A stretch of DNA of 64,000 nt, from the NCBI GenBank assembly GCA_963555705.1, contig OY743190.1, positions 35,570,929 through 35,634,928 of the forward strand. The letters are read 5' to 3'. Within the stretch, counting starts at the first letter, position 1. Every line of letters starts with the position of its first letter. The notes under the pieces were generated by a model, which searched no databases, was not told the origin of the DNA, and saw nothing but the letters and a program-made list of their open reading frames with translations. The DNA comes from Ligustrum vulgare. Lineage: Eukaryota; Streptophyta; Magnoliopsida; Lamiales; Oleaceae. The position numbers and the translations under genes were made by a program. Shown piece by piece: positions 34,988-49,240 of the stretch.

Positions 34988-36326
34988 GGGCTCTTTAAAA
35001 ACATAGGGTGTGGGTAGTCTCGTCTCATACATTAAAGCACGTAAGTTATGCATAACAACATCTCATAAGAGATAATCTCGTCTCGTCTCATGCAATAAAT
35101 ACATATAAATCACGTAAAGTCACATAATAAAGCAATTATAATTTAAACTAATTAGTTGAGGCGAGACTACCTTATTTCTGGAGTTTGTTGAGTGGGAAAA
35201 ACGTCAATCTTCTAAATGTCCAAACGCCTCATCTAGCCAATATATAAAATGAATCTTAAACTAGTATTTTGAGATTCAAAGGTTTTAAAACGAAAGATTT
35301 TTTAAAAGAAGAATAAATGTTTAGGGTTTAAATTGAAAATTAAACATAGTTAGGATTTTAAAAGAGTTGGGACCAAAATAAATGATTTTGCAAGCTATTA
35401 GGCTGACTCATATGTTTTAAATATATTTAGGGGCTGACTACTAAATCTAGTGAGATATGGGGTTGAAAATAAGATATTTTAAAATTACAGGGACTGAGTT
35501 AAATGATTTTAAAAATCAAAGGACTTAAATAAAGATTAGAAAATTTTGGGGCTGATCTAAATGATTTTTAAATTTAGGCGGACTGAATTAAATAACAAAG
35601 GAACCGAACTTTAAAACATTTTAAAACTTGGGACTAAATTGAAACATTTTGAAAAGTTGTGAACTAAAGGATGATTTTCCAAAATCAAAACTTTTAGAAC
35701 AACAATATTTCTCCTCTCTCTCATTCGGCCAGAGAAGAAGGTGAGGGCTGCGATGGGGCCATCGCCGATCTGGGTTGTCGGCGGTTCAGCCGGCGATTGC
35801 ATCTTCGACACCCGGCAGTTACAAGTGTGGTGTGGATATGTGAAAAAGAGATGAATTTTGGGCAATTTTGGAAAAAAAGTCGAGGCCTGGGATTTGGGTG
35901 TTTCCGGCGATTATTGCGATCGAAGTGGTTGGAGATCAAGGTAAGGTATTGGGTTTAATTTATTTCTTGGTTTTAGGTTTGATTTTTGGATTTTGAATGT
36001 TGATTTGGGTTAGGTAGTAGGCGGTTGAAGGTGTTGAGGTGGTTGGTGGCAGTGATGGTTATTGAGTATGGCGGTGAGAAACCTGCAGAATAATGGGTGG
36101 CAGACGAGTTGTGGTTCTTGGGTTAAGTCTATGATTTGGTTGTCTCTTGTGGCCGTGTGGTTGATCGTTGTTGAATTTGTGATGAGGTATCTAGCTGTTG
36201 GGAGTGGTGGTCTTGGATGTGGAGTCAAGGCGTGAGGCTCGACTCTTGGGTGATGGTGTAGCGAAATCGGTGGCGGCTTGGGAAGTTGACACTCGGTTTG
36301 TAAAGTGGTGCAGCTTTGTGTATGGT
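34485..36326 (+). mobile_element. Plus-strand LTR nested inside the minus-strand LTR, left part
   Basis: It starts TGTAACGCCCCGAGTTC and is similar to the solo LTR at 28434. It contains a (TCA)n run (34951-34986) and, like its relative, a CTCTCTCATTCGGCC stretch (about 35715) followed by GC-richer DNA. It is cut at 36326 by the 10.8-kb element and resumes at 47105. Confidence 0.82.
34951..34986 (+). repeat. (TCA)n microsatellite
   Basis: Twelve TCA units within the nested plus-strand LTR. Confidence 0.97.
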
Positions 36327-39242
36327 TGTAACGACTCAAAAATTCGTCTAATTATTATATTAAATTATTCACATTTAACGAGACCCACTCGAAAGTCAAA
36401 TAGAAATTTTAATTTATTTGACTTATTTAAAGGGGCATATTCGACATTAAATCAGACTTTAAATTTAGTTAACATATTATTAACGAAAATAAATAAGAAT
36501 ATTAAATGTTACTTTAAGTAATTTTATCGATTATATAAATCGATTGTCAATTCCATAATTGGGAAGATATGGATTGAAGTGTATGAAATATACTGCAATG
36601 TGAAACTAAGAATTCGTTCTAACATTAAAAAATAATAGACCAAAGTTAAACCGTAAACTTGTGGTTAAAATAATAATAATAATAATAATTAAAATATTAT
36701 AATAATATAAATAAACTAACTTGGACGTAACACACACATGTGTGTATATATTATATTATTAATTAACGACGAATTACTCGTATAATTTCGGGACCCGTAA
36801 ATTCATAGTTTTGTTATCGACCTTGACTATTCGAGAATACCATCACGTAGAGCATTGAATGACCTTCAAAATGGCATTTTGTAGATACGTATTCGGTTTA
36901 CATATGTGTCTCGAAAACTTTAATAAAGAATGTTGGCACTCAAAAGTTTAGTTTTAAACAGTTTATTTTGACAAGCCGCAACTTTTGCTATAGTTGACCA
37001 TATAGCGTTTTGATGAGGATACGAAAAACTAGATCATGAGTTTTTTAGAATGGTATATTGAAAGTTTAATTTTGATGACAATAAGAGTACCGAAAATTAA
37101 GACGAATGTAGCCACTTGAAAAGAAATTGAAATAAAATAGTTTTAAGTGGTAAACTTTGACGAGCTATAGCTTTTACCTCGGTTATCGATTTTATGATCC
37201 GAAAATATCGTTGTGATGTATTCCTTGAGCACTACATATTGGCCCCAAGAATTTTCTATTTCGACTTCGTATGACCCTATAATTTTTTTGTCATTTTAGT
37301 AGTTCTTATTAATTTTTGAGACTAAAATATAAATCTTATATTTTTTGGGACTAAATGAGTAAATAAAATAATTCCAGCTTAGCTCCCAATAAAAATTACA
37401 AATAAGCATATTTCCGTGAAGAAACAGAAGGTCGAGAGAGAGAGAAAAGGGGGGCCGACCCCCTTTTATTTGGGGTGGGTCGACCCCCCCATATAAGTTT
37501 GGGAGGGAGGGGGGGGGGGGGCTCAAGGTAATATTTATTTATTTATTTTTAATTATTATAATATTATATTATATTATAATAAATTTTATATTATTATTAT
37601 GAATATGACGTCTGAGGTATAATAAAGCAATTCAACCTCTTTAAATTAGGGCGATCCTAATAATTATTTCAGTTAAACATTTTGTAGGGAAATGGTCCAC
37701 TTTAATTTTGTTCGATCCTAATTAATATTTTTTAGTTTAAATATAATATAATATTACATGACTAAATTATAGTTTATATATATGATAGGCAATGAGTGAT
37801 TTGACTCCAAGCGGATTAGTGGTACCAAATATTGAGGAATAAAGTCGTGAACTCTAGGATATTCAAGGAACGAGGTAAGTAACATTTCAACTACAATGCA
37901 AAACATAATATTTTTATTATTATGTGCTCTTATGTGATTATGGGAAGTATATTATTGTTGCAATATACGTGGAATATGATTTGACAATATCTGTATATGG
38001 TGAAAGCATGCGAGACGTGATTTGATGATATGATATGTTATTAATGCACATTGATATCATTAGAATGCCATTTTACATGTTTATGACATACAATTGGCCC
38101 ATGAAATATATGTTGGCATTCATGGGCATTGACATGTGTATTGTGTGAACTTAGAAAAAGTCATTCATAAATGAGAAAGAAAGAGATAAAGAGTATATGG
38201 AGATATATGGAGAGAGATTGATGTGGAAGATAGTATAATCGCCCTACGAGTGTACCGTACTTTACTTCGCGTACGGATATATGCACCCGCTTGAGGCTCT
38301 CGACGGTCATTAAGGGTAGTCGATGATGGGGTGTTGGCGGTCCAGCACCGGTATACGGGAAGTGTCGGGAGGTCTCTTGGTGGCCTTGGGAATGCGAATC
38401 GACACGTCGAGCACCGTATATAACAGGAAAGGCCTGATTGATATAATAAAATTCCCGGTGCCGTATCTTGAGTCTCGGTGGGCGATGACGGATACAAACT
38501 GTGGAGTGTTGAGTCTCGGTGGGCGATGAAGGACCACAGGCACTGGAAGGCACATGTTATCGGCCATGTTGACATTTGAGCTCATACGGTACAACGTAGT
38601 AGGATTCGGGCCCAAGTAGGAAATGTGGATAAATTGAGATAACGTGAAGGCACGGAGTCTGTGATGAGATAATTTTGAGACAATGAATCGAAACTCATGC
38701 ATATGATCATGCATATGTTACGTACTGAGCGTTAGCTCATTTAGTTTTGCATTGTAGGTATGACAATGCATGGATTGGAGGTTGGTGCGAACTCTCAAAT
38801 GACGGGACGATTGTGTACTGAGTACCTGACCGTGGTTCATGGGCCTCTCACAGGGGAAACCCCAAAAAGGTCCGACTACTTTTAAATAATTTTATTTCGT
38901 TTCAAAATAGTTAAATATTTTAAATAACAAATTTCCGGCTATCTTCCGCTATCCGCTCTCTGTTCCCTGTTTTAAACAGATATTTTTATATCAACTACTA
39001 ACTATAAAGTTTTCATATTATAGTTAGTTAGTTTATTTCATTTTCTTCTAAATTAAATTATAATTGATATTTTAGAGGAAAATACTTATTTTTAATAATG
39101 TTCAATTATACTTTAAAAATAAAAGTTCAGATTTATATCTAGAGCGTGTAGATAAAATACTATTTTATTCGTTTGAAAAATCAAAATATGGCGGGAGAAT
39201 AAATAAATGCATAAAAATTGGAAATGAATTTAGGGCGCTACA
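36327..39242 (+). mobile_element. 5' LTR of the 10.8-kb element
   Basis: It starts TGTAACGACTCAAAAATTCG and ends GGGCGCTACA. Notable parts are a G-rich tract (37446-37520, with a 14-G run), a GC-richer block (38240-38560) and a short direct repeat GAGTCTCGGTGGGCGATGA (about 38470 and 38511). Minus-strand open frames of 130-136 codons at 38161-38714 overlap one another in several frames and recur in the 3' LTR; I treat them as chance. Confidence 0.93.
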
Positions 39243-39939
39243 TAGCATGGTATCAGAGCATGGTTTTAAATGATTCTGAAGACTACCCAGTGTATACATG
39301 TCCGATAGTCATTTGAAGTGCACCAACCAAGTGAGTTATTATTTGTTTTTTTGTGAATTAATTATTAGAAATGTGAAATTCCAAGTGGATATTTGTCTTG
39401 GAATAATTTGCCTACATGGATATTTATTTAATATCCTGAGTTAAACTTGAAATGGCAGTTCAACTTAGGAAATTTAGAGCCTACAAGATAAAATATGGTA
39501 TGGATATTTATAAAGATGATGAGATAAGTGTGATATCTTGAAAGAAGTTTGTTGATAGAACACGTTCAACAACTAAATAATGCGTGTCATTCATAAAATA
39601 CTTGGAACGGAGATGTTCTAATGAAAAGCATATTAAGAGATGACATCTAGGATGTTACATCATCTCATATGTCAATTTCTTCTATTGCAATGTGCCATAA
39701 GAGATCAAATTTACAACTTATTATCAATAATTAAACATTTGAAATGGATGAGTTATATTGAAAATTTGATTGAGTTTAAGATTTTTGAGAATGTGCATTC
39801 TGATTAGATGTCGACACTTGAAAGACAGAATATTATTGACTTGAGAATAAGGGATACATGTGTCGGGACCTATATAATTTCAAGTTCCATCATTGGAAAG
39901 ATTTTTGGAATTCTTTAAGAGATTACCCTCATATTAAGG

Positions 39940-39940
<1 letters not shown>

Positions 39941-40007
<67 letters not shown>
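39941..40007 (+). repeat. (AC)n microsatellite
   Basis: About 33 AC units without interruption. Confidence 0.97.
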
Positions 40008-40012
<5 letters not shown>

Positions 40013-43000
40013 CTCGAAGCATGAATCATGATAATCCCTTGCAGCCAATCTTAGGATGCACAATGTAAGACGTGCATCGGGTGAGTTATTTTATGGAGTA
40101 ACTAAGAATGATAATGGCCAGTAACGGCAATGGTAATGATATTTCCAACCATATGTACGTTCCCATTGATATTGTACAAATGATCGTGTTGTTCCTTGAT
40201 ATTCACCTACACCTCAACTCTTTCCCTTCATAAAATACTCATCAAAACACCCTTATTGAACTTCAAATTTCACATAGTTTATTATGCGTGTTTTGGTGTC
40301 ATTAATTTATCTTCTCTCGCCACCTTCCCATATAACAGTACCGTTATTGTTTTCCTTAATATAAGGAAAATTCAGATATTGTATTGCTGAGAAAATTGTA
40401 ATAATATGATATTCTTTGCTCGTGATCTTTCACTTCATTGAATTGAAATATATTCTATCTAGCCCAAATTTTATGTTGTAATTATTTATTACAACGGTCT
40501 CGAAATTCATTCTAATATAACAGTATTCTTGAAAAGTTCGAAGGCTCTATTCTTGATTTATCTTATTGAATATCTATTTTTTTGAGATGTCATAAGTTTT
40601 GAATATTGGCTTCTACCTAAACATTCTTTTGACTCGACATCTATCTATTTTCATGAGATTGGTTCATTAATAAATATTTGACTCCTATGCTGACCTTATT
40701 CCGACTCGACATTTATTGGTCTCATTAATGAACATTTGTTCATTAATAACTATTTGACTCAGATAAAACATTGTATTGTAATCCATTTGTTCCATATATC
40801 TATTTATCTCAATTATGTCTCTTGATCGTCTGATTGTTTCCATCTCAATTGTATCTCTTGATGGTCCAATCATTGTCCATTTTTTGGACTCTAAATTACC
40901 CACTTGTCTGTATATTGAATGTTTAAACTATTGATTTCCCTTCACATTCAGTACAACGATTAAATTTGAGGCCCCTATCTCATCTTTCATGAGTGTAAAT
41001 TATTCAATTACTATAGAGTCTTGCAATATTATCAATTAGTATCATTTGTGATCCAACTCAATCATATCCTTAAGTCTAATCATCGTGTTATTCGAGATGA
41101 TGTAACAACCCTCAATTTATTGGATTCTAATCGTATTTATTGCCTTTCTGGGAAATCTAAATGACCTGAAAATTGAGTTTTCATTTATAAGATATTTTTC
41201 CTCTCACTTGTATGTGAAGGAAAACCAAAATCATTGAAGTCACTTTCTTAGTGAACCTCGTCTTTGATATTTGCAAATCTTTTGCTTGTTTTTCCTATCA
41301 ATAAAATCCTTCTATGAGTAAGCTTATGTAAATTACCCAACATGTTGGATAATTACCAAATTCATTGATTTATAAATCACATCTTCCTATTTATCATTTT
41401 AATTTAGGAAATTTTGTGATAATTTTAACACTCGATTTTGATAATTTATTATTGGGTGTTACTTATTCAATTATGCGAATTCAACAATCGATTGTTTCTG
41501 GTAATTCCTGATTTGATATTTTCCCATCTATAAGTCACATATTTTTCTTTGTCATTTCACTTCATGAAAGAATGTGGCAATTTGACTCTTGAACCGTGAC
41601 ATCTTGATTTGTTTTTAACTCGAGTACTACTCATTAATATCCATCTATCTATTACATGATAAACTTGGTAGCTTGTGGATCAAGATTTTCCTATTCTTAA
41701 TTCCTAATATTCAGAAGAGCAAAACTCTCTAATTTTTTTTATTTTTTTATTTTTAATATCTTGATCTAATTATGATTTGTTTCAACTCAAGTGAAAATTA
41801 TTTGGGTCATTCACTTTCTCTAATTTGAATTCGTAAGATTTGGATAAAGTTTTTCTTTGGAGCTAAAGAATTTTCTTTTCCCAGAAACTTTCCTCATACT
41901 CCGCTAATGTCATTGTACCCCCTCTATTTCAAAGTATGACGTTAAAATTGAAATGTAGAGAATTGGCATCTCTAATGTGTTTTCTTCTTCTATTCTTCCA
42001 TTTCTTGAAAGAACATTTTTTTTTGGTTCCTAAGTCCAAAGTTATTTCTTCCTTTGTTATAAGGGAAAATTGAAATATTACCCTCATCAGTTATTTTCCA
42101 TGTAAGCCACATTTTTCTCTACTAATTGATTTCTACATACATATGTTTTCATTTGAAAGAATCAGTGTTATTTTCCACCGAGTTTAAATTTTTTTGTAAT
42201 CATCTATTACAACAAACTCATATTTTGTTCTACTATGATTAAAACTTCTGGTAGCTTAGTCGTTACCTTATTATTAAAACGACTCGACCAATCTTGGTTT
42301 TGTTGAAACTCGAATAATATTTATTTCTTCTTTGAAATACGCATATCTTGAAATTTGTATTTACAAAAGAGATACTTTCTTCACCTAATGGATCTAAAAT
42401 ATTTTAGTCCGCTTTTTCTATTGAACTTTCTTTTGCATCCATATTCGTATAGATAGATATGATTCAGTGTCTACGATACCTTGATTTTGAATCTCAGCAA
42501 ATGTAAGAATTCATTGAGTTATTGTGTCATAATCAAGAACTCTTGAATTCATCCCTTCTTATTGAAAATCCTCAACAAGGGAAAGTGTTCGACTCATTTA
42601 GCACTTCATTGTGACATTTCGATTCGTATTTAGCTCAAGTGCTATATATATATCCTTTCAGGCCTCAACAAATCTTTTGTATCGACTCGACTCAGAACCA
42701 TTGTTTTTTTTTTTCAATCGATATAAATCCATCAACATGGATCAGTGCAATACTCAAATCACTGTACATTATTCTAAAGTAGGATTAGAAGAAAATATGT
42801 TTTCGATGAATTTGTTTTGAATCTCTTGATATCGTTATAATTGATATCGAAATATCTAATTTTCGATAGCTTTGTTCAGAGATTTCAAATCATCCTAAAA
42901 TAATGTTAGTATCATTCTCTGTTTGAGAACATCTCGATTATTCAAATCATCTAAGCTGATTGCTTGAGAAGATTCAAAGGCCGAATTTATGAATTGATAA

Positions 43001-43077
43001 GATTAGGATACCATATTTATGGTGAACTCCTTAAGTTGAACCTGTGTATTGTGATTTGGAAACACTATATGGATTGA

Positions 43078-43180
<103 letters not shown>

Positions 43181-44145
43181 ATGAATTGTATAGTAAGAAT
43201 GATAGAATGAATTAATTTGTGTGCTGATTGAAGAGATTGAGTAAACTTTCTTTGATCTCTTCTCGTTCGCTGCAACTACTTTATGAAACATAGTTGGATT
43301 ATTTTCAACTTAACTTCAGTAGGAGCCCATTGAGTTTAGGACTCCACTGAAATAGGAAGTTTTTTATATTAAAGGGATACTATCTTCATGTCGTATAAAA
43401 TAGACTATGATGTTCAAATATAAAAATATTCTAATATGACATGATGATATTTTAAGGAATAATATTTTTACAAAATTGACGCGTTCTTACGCTAATTCTG
43501 AAGATTTGAGCAGAAAGAGAATGTTATATGATTCATAAAAACACTCTTCTGAGTATATTCTGGCGTGAATTGGCATGATGCGATGATGAAGCTAATTGTA
43601 TATCAAGACAAGAATAATGCTTGAATCACAACTTAAACTTCATGGCCACCATATTTACTTTGAAAGCCTAGAGTACGAGGCCAACACAAGTAATAATGGT
43701 TTGAAGTGTGGATCTATCTAGGAAAGATCACTAACAAAGATTTTTTGGATGACTAGAACTCGATTACGATTAAGTTATCACCTATTGCGAGTTTACGTTG
43801 CTACTGAAACATATTATTGTAAGTTAATAATAAAGAAGTATTGGAGAATTTTTACTGAAATCGTGGTCTAAATGCAGGAGTGAATAATATCGATTCACCA
43901 AATGATAACTATAAAAAAAAAAAAGATGAAAAAGAAAATTCCAGATAGAAGTTCTACAGATTATAATAATCAAATTAGACAAGATGAGAATATTGTATAG
44001 AATATGACTTAAGAAAATATAGAATTGACTATTCTGATTACCCGAGTTTTAAGTTTGAAGGTAGAAGAATATAAAATAGAAGATAAGGACTTATATAACT
44101 AAATGATTAAATTTCAAGGACGAAATTTCTTTAAGGGGGGAAGAA

Positions 44146-47099
44146 TGTAACAACCCAAAAATTCGTCTAATTATTATATTAAATTATTCACATTTAACGG
44201 GACCCACTCGAAAGTCAAATAGAAATTTTAATTTATTTGACTTATTTAAAGGGGCATATTCGACATTAAATCAGACTTTAAATTAAGTTAACGTATTATT
44301 AACGAAAATAAATAAGAATATTAAATGTTACTTAAGTAATTTTATCGATTATATAAATCGATTGTCAATTCCATAATTGGGAAGATATGGATTGAAGTGT
44401 ATGAAATATACTTCAAAGTGGAACTACGAATTCTTTCTGACATTGAAAAATAATATACCAAAGTTAAACCGTAAACTTGTGGTTAAAATAATAATAATAA
44501 TAATAATTAAAATAATATAATAATATAAATAAACTAACTTGGACGTAACACACACACATGTGTGTGTATATTATATTATTAATTAACGACGAAATACTCG
44601 TATAGTTTCGGGACGCGTAAGTTCATAGTTTTGTTATCGGTCTTGACTATTCGAGAATACCATCATGTAGAGCATTGAATGACCTTCAAAATGGCATATT
44701 GTAGATACGTATTTGGTTGACGTACGTGTCTCGAAAAATTTAATAAAGAAGGTTGGTACTCGAAAGTTTAGTTTTAAACGACTTATTTTGACAAGCCGCA
44801 ACTTTTGCTATAGTTGACCATATAGCGTTTTGATGAGGATACGGAAAACTAGATCATGAGTATTTTAGAATGGTATATTGAAAGTTTAATTTCGATGACA
44901 ATAAGAGTACCGAAAATTAAGACGAATGTAGCCACTTGAAAAGAAATCGAAATAAAATAGTTTTAAGTGGTAAAATTTGACGAGCTATAACTTTTACCTC
45001 GGTTATCGATTTTATTATCCGAAAATATCGTCGTGATGTATTCCTTGAGCACTTCATATTGACCCTAGAAATTTTCTATTTCGACTTCATATGACCCTAT
45101 AATTTTTTTGTCATTTTAGTAGTTCTTATTAGTTTTTGGGACAAAAATATAAATCTTATATTTTTTTTGGGAATAAATGAGTAAATAAAATAATTACAGC
45201 TTAGCCCCCCAATAAAAATTATAAATACCCATATTTGTGCGAAGAAACAGAAGGTCGAGAGAGAGAGAGAGAGGGGGGGGGGGCGACCCCCCTTTTATTT
45301 GGGGTGGGTCGACCACCCCATATAAGTTTTGGGGGGGGGGGGGGCTCAAGGTAATATTTATTTATTTTTAATTATTGTAATATTATATTATATTATATTA
45401 TAATAAAGTTTATATTATTATTATGAATATGATTATTATTTTAAAAAGTAAAATTAAATTAATTTCGTCTGAGGTATAATAAAGCAAATCAACCTCCTTA
45501 AATTAGGGCGATCCCAATAATTATTTCGGTTAAATATTTGGTAGGGAAATGGTCCACTTTAATTTTTTTGGACCCTAATTAATATTTTGTAGTTTAAATA
45601 TAATATAATATTACATGACTAAATTATAGTTTATATATATGATAGGCAATGAGTGATTTGACTCCAAGCGGATTAGTGGTACCAAATATTGAGGAATAAA
45701 GTCGTGAACTCTAGGATATTCAAGGAACGAGGTAAGTAACATTTCAACTACAATGCAAAACATAATATTTTTATTATTATGTGCTCTTATGTGATTATGG
45801 GAAGTATATTATTGTTTCAATATACGTGGAATATGATTTGACAATATCTGTATATGGTGAAAGCATGCGAGACGTGATTTGATGATATGATATGTTATTA
45901 ATGCACATTGATATCATTAGAATGCCATTTTACATTTTTATGACATACAATTGGCCCATGAAATATATGTTGACATTTATGGGCATTGACATGTGTATTG
46001 TGTGGACTTAGAAAAAGTCATTCATAAATGAGAAAGAAAGAGATAAAGAGTATATGGAGATATATGGAGAGAGAATGATGTGGAAGATAGTATAATCGCC
46101 CTACGAGTGTACCGTACTTTACTTCGCGTACGGATATATGCACCCGCTTGAGGCTCTCGACGGTCATTAAGGGTAGTCGATGATGGGGTGTTGGCGGTCC
46201 AGCACCGGTATACGGGAAGTGTCGGGAGGTCTCTTGGTAGCCTTGGGACTGCGAATCGACACGTCGAGCACCGTATATAATATGCAAGGCCTGATTGATA
46301 TAATAAAATTCCCGGTGCAGTATCTTGAGTCTCGGTGGGCGATGACGGATACAAATTGTGGAGTCTTGAGTCTCGGTGGGCGATGAAGGACCACAGGCAC
46401 TGGAAGGCACATGTTATCGGCCATGTTGACATTTGAGCTCATACGGTACAACGTAGTAGGATTCGGGCCCAAGTAGGAAATGTGGATAAATTGAGATAAC
46501 GTGAAGGCACGGAGTCTGTGATGAGATAATTTTGAGACAATGAATCGAAACTCATGCATATGATCATGCATATGTTACGTGCTGAGCGTTAGCTCATTTA
46601 GTTTTGCATTGTAGGTATGACAATGCATGGATTGGATGTTGGTGCGAACTCTCAAATGACGGGACGATTGTGTACTGAGTACCTGACCGTGGTTCATGGG
46701 CCTCTCACAGGGGAAACCCCAAAAAGGTCCGACTACTTTTAAATAATTTTATTTCGTTTCAAAATAGTTAAATATTTTAAATAACAAATTTCCTGCTATC
46801 TTCCGCTATTCGCTCTCTGTTCCCTGTTTTAAACAGATATTTTTATATCAACTACTAACTATAAATTTTTCATATTATAGTTAGTTAGTTTATTTCATTT
46901 TCTTCTAAATTAAATTATAATTGATATTTTAGAGGAAAATACTTATTTTTAATAATGTTCAATTATACTTTAAAAATAAAAGTTCAGATTTATATCTAGA
47001 GCGTGTAGATAAAATACTATTTTATTCGTTTGAAAAATCAAAATATGGCGGGAGAATAAATAAATGTATAAAAATTGGAAATGAATTTGGGGCGCTACA
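44146..47099 (+). mobile_element. 3' LTR of the 10.8-kb element
   Basis: It starts TGTAACAACCCAAAAATTCG and ends GGGCGCTACA, near-identical to the 5' LTR. Differences include a (GA)n/G-run expansion (45255-45282), a second G run (45330-45344) and an extra AT-rich segment of about 40 bp near 45430-45468. Confidence 0.93.
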
Positions 47100-47104
47100 G
47101 TGGT

Positions 47105-47540
47105 GAGGAAGCAGTAGTTTGAGTTGAAAAACTTACCGATAAGTTACTGAAATTTTGAGTATGAGTTTTGAATGAGAAGGTAGTATATATAGGTATTGAT
47201 TGGTTGAGATGTCTTATAGTTGAAATATAATTTTGAAAACTTGGAACACAAGAATAAACTATGACGACTTCTAACGGGATAAAATTTTTATTAGAGATAA
47301 TTTTGAAAAATAATCATAAGAAAATTGAAATTTGATTTGAAATAATTTTTGGAATTAAAATAATTAAATTTTGAAATTAAAAATAATTTTAGAAATTCGA
47401 AATGTTTCAAGTCGATTTGGACTCGATTTTATATTTTGGCTCGAAATATTCGATATGGCTAGACGAACACCTTTTAATTTGAAAATATGTGAAATTATAA
47501 TGACACGTTTTTAAGAAATTAAATATTTATTTTATAATCA
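47105..47540 (+). mobile_element. Plus-strand nested LTR, right part (end not resolved)
   Basis: TTTTGGCTCGAAATATTCG...GGCTAGACG (47430-47470) matches the 3' portion of the solo LTR at 28434-30867. The expected ...GTTACA end is not found; similarity fades around 47520-47540, where the enclosing minus-strand LTR resumes. The terminal ~40 bp may be deleted. Confidence 0.65.
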
Positions 47541-48479
47541 AACATTCTTTCATTGTAAATCTTTTCTCGTCAAATCTTAACTTGAACATAATTCATACAC
47601 TTTATCTCTTAACTTTGACATTGTATTTCATATAAGTGAATGAAATCACAATCATATTAAGATATCATTTGATAATCAACTCATATTACATTCACAACCT
47701 TTAGTTCAATATTACTACATTCAAATAAACAATATCATATTTATGACATGAATGTAATGCATGGTTCGTACACCGCGCGCAAAAGTATTTTCTATAGCAA
47801 AAGGTCATAAGAGTATTCTTTTACAATCACATTCTTCTCCTTCTTTTCTAGAGCACTTGACTCACTAGCATGCTAACTTGAATGAGACTTACTCCCATAA
47901 TAGACACCCATACTTTCAACTCAGCGTCCACATCAAACACGTGCTCATACACCCTAAGTGAAATCAAGATCGAAAATCATGTTGCCTATTTTAAATGAAT
48001 CTTTCTTTCTTTCTTTATTCTAAGGGTATCTAGTAGCCCATGACCCAAAATAGGGAATTTCTCCCTAGGTGTACAACTTAAATATGGATTCTTTAAAATC
48101 TCAAAATCATTTCTTGAAAACATCATTTGAAAGATCTTATACACAACCATTTCTTCACATTGTGAAAACACATAATTTGCTCTTTTATGTAAAATGATCA
48201 TCCATGCTAGTGATGATGAGATGAAATTCTATTCATCAAATACCATATGAAAGACTTTACATAATAATATTCACTCACATATTGAAACATAATATCTTAT
48301 CCTTAGCTTAACACATAAAGGATCAATGTCAAGTCTTTCACTATAGAATAAAGTTTCCAATGTTTAATATATAGCATCTCAACCTTTGAGTTACATCCTA
48401 GAAACTGAATTTAATCCTTAGCTTCATCAAAATCTTGATTCTAATTTGTAAGTGATCACAACTTAAGAAAGTAACCCAA

Positions 48480-49240
48480 GTAGATTTTTACATCACTAAC
48501 ATCACATCTTATTACTTTCCATCTTGTGTAATAACACAAAATACAATCCAAACCTATAACCTAAGTGTTGCCATAAGTTTGATATCATAAAGTCTCCAAA
48601 AATCCAATTCTAAACATCTTTATGTTCATTATTAAACCAATTCAATCCCAGCAGATTTTTACATCATGTATATCACATTTTATCATCGTGTGTATGAATG
48701 TGAAATACCAACTAGACCCATAGTGAAGTTCTACCATAAGTTTGATACCTTAAAGTCTCCAAAAATCCAATTCTAAACATCTTTACGGTGACAATTAACC
48801 TAATCAATCTTAGCAGATTTTTAGACTACTTTGATGCTTAATAATAACCCTCTAATCATGTGTATTGAGCTTGGAATATAACTTGAACTAATGGCATATT
48901 TTAGACATGAAGTCCAACAACTTTTAACTTGAAAAACTAGTTTTAAACTCTTACAAAATGACCATTTTAAACAAATGGTTCTAGCAGATTTTTAAAGCAT
49001 ATTGTTTGCCTTATAACACAGTTCAAATCTTGTATATTGATCATAAAACATTACTTAACTTATAACAAATTTTAGTCATAAGGTCAACCACTTTTTGGCC
49101 TCAAAACTCAACTAAAAGCTCCCTTACATGGTACTTGAAATCATAGATTTCACACTTCAATAAAACCAATTCAAAATCAAGTTATGAACGCATGCAAAGT
49201 AACGTTTCGAAGTGTACATTCCAGCAGATTTTTATACTAG
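48480..49240 (-). repeat. Degenerate tandem repeats, 162-240 bp period, about five copies
   Basis: GCAGATTTTTA-like cores occur at about 48480, 48651, 48813, 48984 and 49224. Between the second and third copies the whole unit aligns well (CCATAAGTTTGATA at 48571 and 48734, then AGTCTCCAAAAATCCAATTC). The units lie within the minus-strand LTR and are non-coding. Confidence 0.8.

Noticed and set aside
38161..38714. Possible LTR-encoded protein (130-136 codons, minus strand)
   Set aside because: Several phases are open at once and none has a recognisable motif; recurrence in the other LTR is explained by LTR identity.
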